Shown here: positions 8,217 to 16,281 of the stretch, one piece after another
How the letters are laid out: each line of letters starts with the position of its first letter
Numbering within the stretch: position 1 is the stretch's first letter
Program-made: the position numbers and the translations under genes
Assembly (NCBI GenBank): GCA_023444055.1
Contig: JAEZRV010000025.1
Location: 1 to 39,107 of the forward strand
DNA length: 39,107 nucleotides
Direction: 5' to 3'
Source of the DNA: Bacillota bacterium
GTDB taxonomy: Bacteria > Bacillota > Clostridia > Acetivibrionales > DSM-1351
The notes under the pieces: model-generated
Database searches by the model: none
What the model was told of the DNA's origin: nothing
The model's input: the letters and a program-made list of their open reading frames with translations, nothing else

Positions 8217-9392
8217 TCACTTATAGAAGTGGGAACCTTTTCTTGCCTCGTTAAATTTATCTATAATTACTTTGGTTCTATCCTTCATTCGTGTAAAAAT
8301 GTTATTCCTATCTTTTTTTACTATGAGCATGACATTTATAGGGTATTTAAGCTTCTTGTACATCCAATATAAGAGGCTTACACTCTTATCACCCCAATCC
8401 TTTATTCGTAGGACTGCATGGGATAAGTGTGAAAAGTCATTGCCAATAAAAAAATCACATTTAGAAGCAAGATAGGTGTCCTTTATTACCTCAACACCTC
8501 TACGCCTTTTAACCATTGGATTTTCCATTTGAGGAGACACATCTCCGTTTAGAATTCTCTTGCAATCAGTGAATAGTAACATATCACCATACAACTTTTT
8601 ATATTCTCTTACTGTCTCCTCACAATCAGTAAGTAAAAAAATCTTTTTAATATTATATTTTTCCATATACTTTCGTATTTCAGAATGATACAAATTATTA
8701 GGTTTCTTAATCTTGCCCTTTGGTGATATTCTTTTAACTTTTTCAGGAGTTTGTTTTTTTATATACCGTTTATAAACCTTATTCCAGTATTGGTTTCCAT
8801 ATTCTTTAGAATTTCTTACATCAAACACTTGGCTTTTATCAACTTTACGTACATGAACTGCCAAAACAGGATAATTGCCCTTAATCCATGTATTATAATA
8901 ATTCTGTATCTCCATCTCTATATCGGGCTTAATTTTAATAAACTTGCTAAAAAGATAATGGTATATTTGCTCTACACTCATCCCATATACTGTGTGATTC
9001 TTCTTCAAAAATGGAATAAGCTCAATTACGTTATAGTATGCATCACCTACTACGACATTTGCGTTACTGCATATGATTTCACCAATATTTCGATACATCC
9101 AAGTATCTCTATTCCAGTCATCAGTCAGCAAACTATCTGAATCATATATAGGCGGATAATAAGTATATTCGGGTTTTGCTATGTGATTAATTGTGTAGCC
9201 AGAAATGGGTTCGAAGTATAATTCAAATCCATTTGTTTGGACAGACCCATTGTATAAGCAGTGTGTGGGCCAATAAATGATGGGAATCCTGTTCGTTATC
9301 TCAGCTATTAAAAGTTGACACAATACATGATCAATATCAGCCCATAGTGTATAACTCCATGCTTTAATAAGTAGGAATCTATCATAAGACAT
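8217..9392 (-). CDS. Glycosyltransferase-like paralogue 1 with basic insertion
   Basis: 391 residues, first and longest of the three paralogues. It shares the N-terminal RFLLIKAW...WADIDHVLCQ, 'EITNRIPIIYW', 'YFEPIS' and 'KDTYLASKCDFFIGND' blocks. Its motif I reads HVRKVDK at 180-186, keeping His, Arg, Asp and Lys. Unlike the others it carries a strongly basic insertion of roughly 35 residues (about 195-232, 'KKQTPEKVKRISPKGKIKKP') and a basic C-terminal tail of about 45 residues, both possibly for binding membrane, polyanionic glycan or a partner. GAGGTG precedes the ATG. A sigma-K-like promoter lies upstream. The fold assignment is by motif; the activity is not demonstrated. Confidence 0.7.
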   Translation of the reverse strand: MSYDRFLLIKAWSYTLWADIDHVLCQLLIAEITNRIPIIYWPTHCLYNGSVQTNGFELYFEPISGYTINHIAKPEYTYYPPIYDSDSLLTDDWNRDTWMYRNIGEIICSNANVVVGDAYYNVIELIPFLKKNHTVYGMSVEQIYHYLFSKFIKIKPDIEMEIQNYYNTWIKGNYPVLAVHVRKVDKSQVFDVRNSKEYGNQYWNKVYKRYIKKQTPEKVKRISPKGKIKKPNNLYHSEIRKYMEKYNIKKIFLLTDCEETVREYKKLYGDMLLFTDCKRILNGDVSPQMENPMVKRRRGVEVIKDTYLASKCDFFIGNDFSHLSHAVLRIKDWGDKSVSLLYWMYKKLKYPINVMLIVKKDRNNIFTRMKDRTKVIIDKFNEARKGSHFYK

Positions 9393-9428
9393 ATTTTCTT
9401 ATCACCTCAATTAGAATGGTTATCATGT

Positions 9429-9457
9429 TATTTTATGTAATCCATAATTGAAGTGTG
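9429..9457 (-). promoter_or_regulatory. Sigma-K-like promoter of glycosyltransferase paralogue 1
   Basis: Minus strand CACA (9454-9457), a 16-base spacer, and CATAAAATA (9429-9437) fit the Bacillus sigma-K consensus mACm-N16-CATAnnnTA without a mismatch. The site lies about 37 bases before the ATG at 9392. If real, the glycosyltransferases are expressed in the mother cell late in sporulation. Confidence 0.45.
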
Positions 9458-9600
9458 AAAGATAAATTTTATAACTTTTGACTTATTGCAAATTTATTAA
9501 ATAATTACCTATTGATATGTTATTAAAAAATATTTAATGTAATTACTGGTATTAAAACTTCATAAGTTAATAATTGATGTAATATATTAAGCAGTTATGT

Positions 9601-9669
9601 CCACACGTAAAACGTGTGGTATTCGTTACACAAAAATCCAGAGACACCTACTTTGGTTGGTATCTCTGG
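9601..9669. repeat. Two hairpins in the 9393-9864 gap, possible IS200/IS605 end remnant
   Basis: CCACACGT (9601-9608) and ACGTGTGG (9612-9619) form a perfect 8-base stem with loop AAA. A second hairpin, 9638-9651 with 9656-9669, pairs over 14 bases with two mismatches. Subterminal perfect hairpins are the hallmark of IS200/IS605 elements, but no transposase or TnpB frame exists nearby. It may be a decayed element or a small structured RNA. The rest of the 472-base gap shows no gene; 9670-9864 is of mixed composition without an open frame. Confidence 0.35.
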
Positions 9670-9864
9670 TTCAATTGTATCAAGAATGCTAAATGTTGAG
9701 AGCTACTGCGATAGCAGTTTAGTACAAATCGTACGCTAAGGAATTTCTTTCAAAAGATACACTTATTAAAAGTGGAATTGCTGTTGTTTTCTGTTGAGTT
9801 CCTAAGCACTTACTGTTAAGAATCATTAAAATCTACCGCTATCCTAATCTAGTCGGTCATGATA

Positions 9865-10392
9865 TTATTTATGATAAATGTTTTCTAACTTTAAGCCTTC
9901 TTTATCATAAGCATTAAAATACTCTACATTTTTCATATTAATAAACTTAATGTAATAGCCCGATTCCAAATTTTCTTTTATCAATTTGTGTTTATTTGAA
10001 TATATACCGATGTATGAAATCTTTTTATTGCTATTTTCACCAGCAATAATACTAAATGTTTTCAAAAAATATCTATGCGAAAATACGTAATTCTGCCTAT
10101 TTAAAGTGATTATTTCCTTTTTATATTTAAAATTTATTCCATGTTTAAAAACACCTACTCCTATATCACTTTTATTAGGTATACTAAATAGTATAATCTT
10201 AAGACCGTTTTCATTTACCTCTTTTTCATATTTCAGGTTGTTAGCACCTAATCCTTGAGCCTTTACCTCTTCCTGAATTAAGTTTTTAACATCTGCCTCT
10301 GTAATATTGAACTTTGATTGATATATTTGAAAGATTAGTATAATTCCTAACAATATAATTAGAGTAACACAGTATTTTGTAATAGTTCTCAT
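9865..10392 (-). CDS. Hypothetical anchored protein
   Basis: 175 residues, not recognised. An N-terminal hydrophobic segment (residues about 7-24, core LIILLGIILIF) after 'MRTITKY' suggests a signal anchor, with a charged extracytoplasmic domain of alternating beta-type stretches. No Cys pair, lipobox or enzyme motif is seen. A GGGG-type ribosome site precedes the ATG. It follows the 298-residue secreted protein on the same strand, but a strong terminator separates them, so it is probably transcribed alone. Confidence 0.6.
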   Translation of the reverse strand: MRTITKYCVTLIILLGIILIFQIYQSKFNITEADVKNLIQEEVKAQGLGANNLKYEKEVNENGLKIILFSIPNKSDIGVGVFKHGINFKYKKEIITLNRQNYVFSHRYFLKTFSIIAGENSNKKISYIGIYSNKHKLIKENLESGYYIKFINMKNVEYFNAYDKEGLKLENIYHK

Positions 10393-10494
10393 AAATTAAT
10401 ACCCCATATTCCAGATATATGCTTGAGTAGTCTTTATATTCATTTTTTGATACATTATAAAGATTTTTATTTCAATTATATACATATATATATT

Positions 10495-10540
10495 AAAAAA
10501 GAGGCTGTCTAGACATTGTTTAAAAAGACAGCCTCTTTTT
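10495..10540. terminator. Perfect hairpin terminator after the secreted protein gene
   Basis: Arms 10496-10510 and 10526-10540 (AAAAAGAGGCTGTCT and its complement) pair perfectly over 15 bases. The minus strand runs on into TTTTTTAAT and the plus strand ends in TTTTT, so it could act in both directions. It ends the gene at 10552-11448. Confidence 0.85.
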
Positions 10541-10551
10541 AGTAACTTTAA

Positions 10552-11448
10552 TTAAAGTGGTGATCCATTTACCCCATAAACAGCAAAAAATAACGAATTA
10601 TGTAATGGAGAATTATTGTTGTAGTAATCCTCAGTAATATACGTATCTTTATAAGAACGTCCGTTAAGTGATGGATGGTTTATATCATTTATTATATATT
10701 GATGCCCAACCCAATGTCCTTCATTGTAATTTAGAGGTCTATCTCCATCTCTTGATGTGAATTCATGTGTATATTGAATACATGATAACGGTATTGATGT
10801 ACTTATGGATAGTACATTACCAACTAGAACACCTAAACCTGCACTGATTATAGCTGCAGCTAATTCAGTAGCAACAAAAGCAGGTACAATTAATCCTATT
10901 GCAAGTGAAGATATAAAACTTGCAAGTGTGCCGTTATAAGATGATAATGAGTAGGTTGTTGTACCGTTTTGAGTAACATAAACTGAAGTACTCAAATATT
11001 TAGTTACAGGAAAAGCACTACTTACAAAAGCTTTTCTACCTAAGTATGTGTAACCTAATGTCGGGGAAGTTGATGAAATTACCATACTATTGATAGCCAT
11101 TTCCTGTGAATTATTGTTTTCTACTGTAGATTCGATCTTATCGTTCCTTTTATTATCTACTTTAACCGTGAATTCACTTTTACCATTAAGTTTATTATCT
11201 ACCTTAATTATTCTAGACCCTTTTGTTATAGTGCAGGTTTCTACTAAATTACCACTTTCATCATATTGTTCTATATTTGTATTATCACCTATGCTTACTA
11301 TATTTATTTTTTGCATAATACCGTTTGTATCTTGAAACTGAAACTCGGACTTAACATTGAATTCTGAAGCATTTGGCTGTGCTAGGCATATCCCAAATGA
11401 TGAAATAATAATTGATAAAATCAAAACCATCCCTACTATTTTTTTCAT
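10552..11448 (-). CDS. Secreted protein with glycine/alanine-rich hydrophobic hairpin
   Basis: 298 residues, not recognised. A signal peptide is clear: MKK, hydrophobic core, cleavage expected after CLAQ near residue 23-25. Residues 26-115 are polar, Asn/Lys-rich, possibly a propeptide ('FNVKSEFQFQDTNG...'). Residues about 175-217 form a long Gly/Ala/Ile/Val stretch (LASFISSLAIGLIVPAFVA, then AAIISAGLGVLVG) that could be two membrane-inserting helices. The C-terminal 75 residues are His/Tyr/Asn-rich. This plan recalls secreted clostridial proteins of unknown function and, loosely, pore-forming peptides with pre-regions; I claim no function. A good sigma-A promoter lies upstream and a strong terminator downstream, so it is monocistronic. 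Confidence 0.65.
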   Translation of the reverse strand: MKKIVGMVLILSIIISSFGICLAQPNASEFNVKSEFQFQDTNGIMQKINIVSIGDNTNIEQYDESGNLVETCTITKGSRIIKVDNKLNGKSEFTVKVDNKRNDKIESTVENNNSQEMAINSMVISSTSPTLGYTYLGRKAFVSSAFPVTKYLSTSVYVTQNGTTTYSLSSYNGTLASFISSLAIGLIVPAFVATELAAAIISAGLGVLVGNVLSISTSIPLSCIQYTHEFTSRDGDRPLNYNEGHWVGHQYIINDINHPSLNGRSYKDTYITEDYYNNNSPLHNSLFFAVYGVNGSPL

Positions 11449-11480
11449 ACCATATTCTACTTTAAATTGTAATTTCCTTC

Positions 11481-11508
11481 ATTTTATCACATTGTTTATC
11501 AAAGTCAA
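11481..11508 (-). promoter_or_regulatory. Sigma-A-like promoter of the secreted protein gene
   Basis: Minus strand TTGACT (11503-11508), 16-base spacer, TAAAAT (11481-11486), about 30 bases before the ATG at 11448. Confidence 0.6.
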
Positions 11509-11551
11509 TACAATATTTGAATATAATGGTTATTTATGTAATACATATAAC

Positions 11552-11788
11552 CTACATCTTTTGAATGGTATCCATCAACACATATATTTGATATCCTATA
11601 ATTAAAAAAATAGCTAAACCAATAACTATAGAATATATAGCCCATGCGTTATGACTATTAAAAGGGGATATTTTCTTTTTCTCATGATCAAGCATTCTTT
11701 TAAACTTTTCTCTTTGATACCACCAGTTATATATACAATAACAAAGTGACATAACAAGTACCAGAACAATTAAAATTAGTTTCCCCAT
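11552..11788 (-). CDS. Small two-helix membrane protein
   Basis: 78 residues from ATG 11788. This start is preferred over ATG 11803, because GGGGTGG lies seven bases before it and nothing precedes the longer start. Two hydrophobic segments, at about residues 3-20 (LILIVLVLVMSLCY) and 48-68 (IYSIVIGLAIFLIIGYQIY), are joined by a basic linker with 'WWYQREKFKRMLDHEKKK'. The linker is probably cytoplasmic. I do not recognise a family. It lies between the SDR gene and the secreted protein gene. Confidence 0.5.
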   Translation of the reverse strand: MGKLILIVLVLVMSLCYCIYNWWYQREKFKRMLDHEKKKISPFNSHNAWAIYSIVIGLAIFLIIGYQIYVLMDTIQKM

Positions 11789-11882
11789 AAGTTTCCACCC
11801 CATGTTTTTTATATCTCTATAATATCATGGGGTTTTATTTATTACAAATTAACAATATAAAAAGATTATATAGTATATATGA

Positions 11883-12926
11883 CTACAACCCATTACTTCT
11901 CAGAGCATTCCAGACAATTGTACGAGTGAGTCCTTCGCTAAATGGCTTAAAGTATTCAAGCTCAAATTCTTTACATACCCTCTTTATATCTAACTCCACA
12001 TGTTCTGGGGAAACTTTAATGTCTTGTTCAGGAAGCTGTTTCTGTATATCAACTGAAAGGCTACTTCCTGTCAAAGCACAAATTTCCTCAGCCAGCTTTC
12101 TTATACTGATACTGTCCTTTCCTCCTACATTATAAACAAAATCATTACCATATATAAGAATGTTAAGCAGCATAAGTACACCATCTGCAATATAGCAAAA
12201 CGTCCTAACTTTACTGCCATCATCAAGCATAACAATTTTCTTTTTTTCCAGTGCTTGCTTTATGAAATTCGCCATTACCCTTTCATCATCTAGTTTGACT
12301 CCCGGACCATAGGTCATAGATATTCTGGCAATTTTAACATCCACATCTTCGAAGTTTTTATATGCAAAACAAAGAGTCTCTCCCATTCTTTTAGATTCAG
12401 AATATATAGCTCTTATGTTTACAGATGAGCAAAAGCCTGGATATTCCTCTAGCGTAGGTATATTTTTTTTATCAGGTTCCCCATAAATTTCAGATGAGCT
12501 TAAAAATAGAAGCTTCGCACCATCTTCTTTTGCCTTTTGCAAAAGCTTTTCTGTCGCAGATGTATTTAAATGTATTGTGTCAAGATAATTCCTCAAAAAT
12601 TTACCTGGCTGAGCATATGTTGCACCATGGATAATGTAATCTGTTTTTATTTGTAAGTCCTTATAATCCATCTTAGTAAGATCTTCTGAGATAAATCTAT
12701 AATTATTAGCAAAAATATCTTTTAGTGCCTGACATGGAGCATTTTTGCTAACTCCTACGATTTTAATACCTGCTCCCTCCATTATATTTGTCAAGTGAAG
12801 CATGTATATCAGATATGTTCCTATAAGACCATTGGCTCCTGTTATTAAAACAGTTTTACCATACAAAGGTACAAGATTAATTCTCTTTATATACTCTAAG
12901 CAATCCTGTTCAATGATTTTGTCCAT
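11883..12926 (-). CDS. NAD-dependent sugar-nucleotide epimerase/dehydratase (extended SDR)
   Basis: 347 residues, cytoplasmic. The Rossmann motif GANGLIG is at 30-36 (GxxGxxG), the Ser cluster 'FLSSSEIYGEP' is near 141-151, and the catalytic YSESK is at 175-179. These are diagnostic of extended short-chain dehydrogenases acting on nucleotide sugars such as dTDP-glucose 4,6-dehydratase, UDP-glucuronate decarboxylase and GDP-sugar enzymes. Substrate cannot be fixed. The order manC, E1 alpha, E1 beta, SDR on one strand suggests a GDP-linked sugar or a ketosugar that the E1 pair modifies. The gap to E1 beta is 18 bases and holds GGGGGAG, so the genes are one operon. Confidence 0.85.
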   Translation of the reverse strand: MDKIIEQDCLEYIKRINLVPLYGKTVLITGANGLIGTYLIYMLHLTNIMEGAGIKIVGVSKNAPCQALKDIFANNYRFISEDLTKMDYKDLQIKTDYIIHGATYAQPGKFLRNYLDTIHLNTSATEKLLQKAKEDGAKLLFLSSSEIYGEPDKKNIPTLEEYPGFCSSVNIRAIYSESKRMGETLCFAYKNFEDVDVKIARISMTYGPGVKLDDERVMANFIKQALEKKKIVMLDDGSKVRTFCYIADGVLMLLNILIYGNDFVYNVGGKDSISIRKLAEEICALTGSSLSVDIQKQLPEQDIKVSPEHVELDIKRVCKEFELEYFKPFSEGLTRTIVWNALRSNGL

Positions 12927-12944
12927 AGCGCTCCCCCATCCCCG

Positions 12945-13985
12945 TTACTTCATTAAGTCAATTGCCTTATTGCATATACTTTCAGAATCCTGATAATATG
13001 CCTTCTCTAAAACATCACTTGCTGGCGTTGGCACATCAGGGCAACATACTCTTGCAATAGGCTTTTTTAATAGATTAAATCCCTTTTCTGCCACAACAGC
13101 TGAAATTTCAGAAGCCACTCCTCCTGTTTTGCAGCCGGTATCAGTTATTAACAGTTTCCCAGTCTTTGCAAGTGATTCAAAAATTATATCTTCATCAATA
13201 GGCTTTATTGTTCTTAAGTCTATAACTTCAGCAGAAATATTTTCAGATTGAAGCTTTTCCGCCGCTTTTAGAGCTTCTATAACCATATAGGACACAGCTA
13301 CTATCGTTACATCAGTGCCTTTTCTTCTCACTACGCCCTTACCAAAAGGTATAGAATATAGAGCATCTGGAACACTGCCCATAGTCTTATACAACCACCT
13401 GTGTTCAACAAACAATACTGGATTATTGTCAATTATGCTGGAAATCAATAACCCCTTTGCATCGTATGGTGTAGCGGGAGCAGCTATTTTTAGTCCTGGA
13501 ACATTCATCATCATACCCTGTATGCATTGTGAATGTTGTGCTCCGGAGCCCCAACCTCTGGCGCTGATAGTCCGAACTACCAATGGCACTTGAACATTCC
13601 CCCCAAACATATAACTCCATTTACAGGCATGGTTTACTAGTTGATCCAAAGAAATAATTAAAAAGTCCATACGGCTGTGAACAAAAACTGGTCTAAGACC
13701 AGCCATTGCAGCTCCTGCAGCTATACCAGTCAAGGAGTTTTCAGCTATCGGAGTATCAAAAACTCTATCATTACCATATTTTTCGTGAAGACCTTTTGTT
13801 GTTCCAAATATACCACCTAGATCATCAACACCCTCACCCATTATAAATACTCTTGAATCTCTTGCCATAGATTGATCTAATGCTTCGTATATAGCATCCT
13901 TATATGAAATTATTCTGCTATCATCAGATTCATCTTTTATAAAAAACTTATCCTGCTTTTCTACTTCAATTGTTGTCCAAGGCAT
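12945..13985 (-). CDS. Thiamine-diphosphate dehydrogenase E1 beta subunit, orphan type
   Basis: 346 residues from ATG 13985 (GGAGG five bases upstream; the 13997 GTG is less likely). It is similar to the beta subunit of pyruvate/2-oxo-acid dehydrogenase E1: N-terminal pyrimidine-binding domain with 'VFIMGEGVDDLGG' and 'DTPIAENSLTGIAAGAAMAG', and C-terminal transketolase-like domain with 'DLRTIKPID' and 'VCCPDVPTP'. It works only with an alpha subunit, which lies 35 bases upstream. No E2 acyltransferase or E3 lipoamide dehydrogenase is nearby. In avilamycin and paulomycin clusters comparable orphan E1 pairs are linked to adding two-carbon branches to ketosugars. That role here is inference. 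Confidence 0.85.
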   Translation of the reverse strand: MPWTTIEVEKQDKFFIKDESDDSRIISYKDAIYEALDQSMARDSRVFIMGEGVDDLGGIFGTTKGLHEKYGNDRVFDTPIAENSLTGIAAGAAMAGLRPVFVHSRMDFLIISLDQLVNHACKWSYMFGGNVQVPLVVRTISARGWGSGAQHSQCIQGMMMNVPGLKIAAPATPYDAKGLLISSIIDNNPVLFVEHRWLYKTMGSVPDALYSIPFGKGVVRRKGTDVTIVAVSYMVIEALKAAEKLQSENISAEVIDLRTIKPIDEDIIFESLAKTGKLLITDTGCKTGGVASEISAVVAEKGFNLLKKPIARVCCPDVPTPASDVLEKAYYQDSESICNKAIDLMK

Positions 13986-14020
13986 ACTAACCTCCACGCC
14001 GAGTTTTCAGCACAAAATAT

Positions 14021-14989
14021 TTAATTGGCATATACAAAATCTAATAATTCATTTGGTAATGGTTTCGGGGAATTTTGAGCAAATTCAAAAGCTTCCTTTA
14101 TAACCTGATTTATTTCTGCAGTTATGTTCTTATCCATATTGTCATCAAGAAGATTGATACTTTTGAGGTAATCTTTATACCATTTTATCGGACACTTTGA
14201 AATCCAATAATCATACTCTGATTGCGATCTTTGACCTTCACCAATATCATTTACCGTTCCAATGTGACCTTTCCACCTATATGTGACGCATTCAAGAAAA
14301 GTAGGTCCTTCACCATTTCTAGCTCTTGTAATAGCTTTTTGGGCAAAATTAGATACTTGTAACACATCATTTCCATCTATTTGATAGCTTGCCATACCAT
14401 ATCCTTCAGCCCATTTATATATGTTTTTTGATGAGTGCCGCATTAATTCATGCGAATTTATTGCATAAGAGTTGTTTTCACATATATATATTACTGGCAG
14501 CTTTTTTAAAAGTGCGAAGTTAAGGCTTTCATGGAAAGTGCCCTCATCTACTGCTCCATCACCAAAAAAAATTGCGGTTACACTGTCTTTATTTTGAAGT
14601 TTTGATGCAAGAGCGACGCCTGTACCAAGTGGAAGATTACCTCCCACAATAGCAGTTGAACCAAGAATTCCAGCTTCAGCATCAATTAAATGCATTGAAC
14701 CGCCTCTACCAAAAGAGCATCCGGTCTTACGTAGATATAGTTCTGCTATCATTTTCTTAATGTCTCCGCCTTTTGCGATATACTGGGCATGGCTGCGATG
14801 TGTCCCGATAACACAATCATCTTTTTTAAGATGAATACAAACCCCTGCCGATACTGCCTCTTGTCCGATAGACAGATGTATTGGAGTCTTAATTTCATCA
14901 TACTTATATTCAGCCTCAATCTTTTGCTCAATCATTCTAATTGTCTGCATTATCTTATACATTTCAATAAGTTTTTCATCTTTGATCAT
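14021..14989 (-). CDS. Thiamine-diphosphate dehydrogenase E1 alpha subunit, orphan type
   Basis: 322 residues. The thiamine-diphosphate motif is complete: GDG at 143-145 through NN at 172-173 ('GDGAVDEGTFHESLNFA...CENN'). 'THRSHAQYIAKGG' and 'GRGGSMHL' are typical E1 alpha segments that line the active site. Length fits the acetoin/pyruvate dehydrogenase E1 alpha class. GGGAG lies six bases before the ATG. It is the second gene of the manC, E1 alpha, E1 beta, SDR operon. Separate alpha and beta chains inside a sugar-nucleotide operon argue against a central-metabolism role; carboligation of a pyruvate-derived acetyl unit to a ketosugar is the best hypothesis. Confidence 0.88.
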   Translation of the reverse strand: MIKDEKLIEMYKIMQTIRMIEQKIEAEYKYDEIKTPIHLSIGQEAVSAGVCIHLKKDDCVIGTHRSHAQYIAKGGDIKKMIAELYLRKTGCSFGRGGSMHLIDAEAGILGSTAIVGGNLPLGTGVALASKLQNKDSVTAIFFGDGAVDEGTFHESLNFALLKKLPVIYICENNSYAINSHELMRHSSKNIYKWAEGYGMASYQIDGNDVLQVSNFAQKAITRARNGEGPTFLECVTYRWKGHIGTVNDIGEGQRSQSEYDYWISKCPIKWYKDYLKSINLLDDNMDKNITAEINQVIKEAFEFAQNSPKPLPNELLDFVYAN

Positions 14990-15030
14990 GATTTACTCCC
15001 TTCATATATGCATCTATCATCGTTATACAT

Positions 15031-16104
15031 TTATAAAAAGCTCATATATTCATTACATTTTTTTAGTTTATCAACAATTGTTTTAACTTCTTGAGCTTTA
15101 TTTCTAGGGCAGACAAGGATTACATCTTTAGTACTTATAACTATCATATTATCGATACCCATAGTTACAATAAGAGTATCCTCTCCGACTACTACCGAAT
15201 TAGATGTATCTACACCAAAATGTTTACCTTTTACTGTGTTGCCATAAGCATCTGACTCTTTTGTCTTTGATAAGGCATCAAGGCACCCTATATCGTCCCA
15301 ATCAAAAATGCCCTTAACTACATAAACATCCTTACTTTTTTCAAGAATTCCATTGTCAAAGGATATATTTTGTATTTCATTATATGCATTCTCTATAAAT
15401 GTGTTACCGTCCTCCTCATTTAAATGTTTAACAGCATATGACAATTTATCATGATGGTTAGGTAAAAGCTCTTTTACATTTTTAATTATTGCATAAAAGC
15501 TGCCGACTAAAATTCCACCATTCCAAAAATATTCACCTGTTGAGATAAGCTTTTGGGCAGTTTCAAAATCAGGTTTTTCAATAAATTTTAATACCGTCAA
15601 TATTTTGTCAGAGCTATTATCATTATCAACCTGAATATAACCATAACCTGTGGCTGGATAAGTGGGTGTAACACCTATAATAACTAAGCCATTAGTCTGC
15701 TCAGCAGCCGAATATGCAAGTTTTATCGAATTATTATACGCCTCACGATCCTTTACATAACCATCCGCTGGTAGAAAACACACTATTCCCTCACCATATT
15801 TCTCCTTTAAAAGTAAAGTAACAAAGGATATGCAAGCTGCTGTATTTTTCTTTTCAGGCTCTAAAAATATGTTCGAATAAGGTATTAAACCCTTAACTGT
15901 ATCCCAAGTAATGTCAAGAAGCTTCTTATTTGTTATAATAAAGCACCTATCCGCAGGTACAATTTCACATACACGCTCAATAGTTTGAACCAACATACAA
16001 TTGCTATCATCAATATTAATAAACTGCTTAGGTTTAAATTCTCTAGAAAGAGGCCATAATCTTGTTCCAGATCCACCCGCCATTATAACTACAAATTTAT
16101 CCAT
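15031..16104 (-). CDS. manC: Mannose-1-phosphate guanylyltransferase
   Basis: 357 residues, cytoplasmic nucleotidyltransferase forming GDP-mannose from GTP and mannose-1-phosphate. The signature GGSGTRLWPLSREFKPKQF begins at residue 10. 'EPEKKNTAACI', 'FLPADGYV', 'FIEKPD' and 'FWNGGILVG' follow in the expected order, then a left-handed beta-helix end. Length matches the short form without the C-terminal phosphomannose isomerase domain. GGAG precedes the ATG. As first gene of its operon it would feed GDP-mannose, or a derivative made by the SDR, to the fucosyltransferase-like enzymes further down the same strand. A weak sigma-K-like site (CATAAAATG at 16135-16143, AC at the proper distance) lies upstream. 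Confidence 0.93.
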   Translation of the reverse strand: MDKFVVIMAGGSGTRLWPLSREFKPKQFINIDDSNCMLVQTIERVCEIVPADRCFIITNKKLLDITWDTVKGLIPYSNIFLEPEKKNTAACISFVTLLLKEKYGEGIVCFLPADGYVKDREAYNNSIKLAYSAAEQTNGLVIIGVTPTYPATGYGYIQVDNDNSSDKILTVLKFIEKPDFETAQKLISTGEYFWNGGILVGSFYAIIKNVKELLPNHHDKLSYAVKHLNEEDGNTFIENAYNEIQNISFDNGILEKSKDVYVVKGIFDWDDIGCLDALSKTKESDAYGNTVKGKHFGVDTSNSVVVGEDTLIVTMGIDNMIVISTKDVILVCPRNKAQEVKTIVDKLKKCNEYMSFL

Positions 16105-16246
16105 GCTTACATCTCCAAAAATTCCGTTTTAATTCATTTTATGTAAATAAGCATACAGAAGTTCATAAATTATTACACTTTTATGTAAACCTTGCAGATA
16201 TATTCACCCACCTTTAAAAATACAACTAAACAACCGTTTTAAAGCA

Positions 16247-16275
16247 TTGAAAAAATACTATTTATGTGATAATCT
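16247..16275 (+). promoter_or_regulatory. Promoter of the leuS T-box leader
   Basis: TTGAAA (16247-16252), 17-base spacer and TAATCT (16270-16275) place the transcription start near 16282, just before the leader RNA. Confidence 0.65.
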
Positions 16276-16281
16276 AGTATA

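Noticed and set aside
8751..9140. Plus-strand frame of 129 codons opposite glycosyltransferase paralogue 1
   Set aside because: It is an antisense shadow rich in Ile/Tyr/Cys caused by AT-rich codons. The minus-strand gene aligns with two paralogues.
12945..14989. E1 alpha/beta as part of a normal pyruvate or acetoin dehydrogenase complex
   Set aside because: No E2, E3, lipoate ligase or acetoin genes are adjacent, and all four genes of the operon otherwise point to nucleotide sugars.
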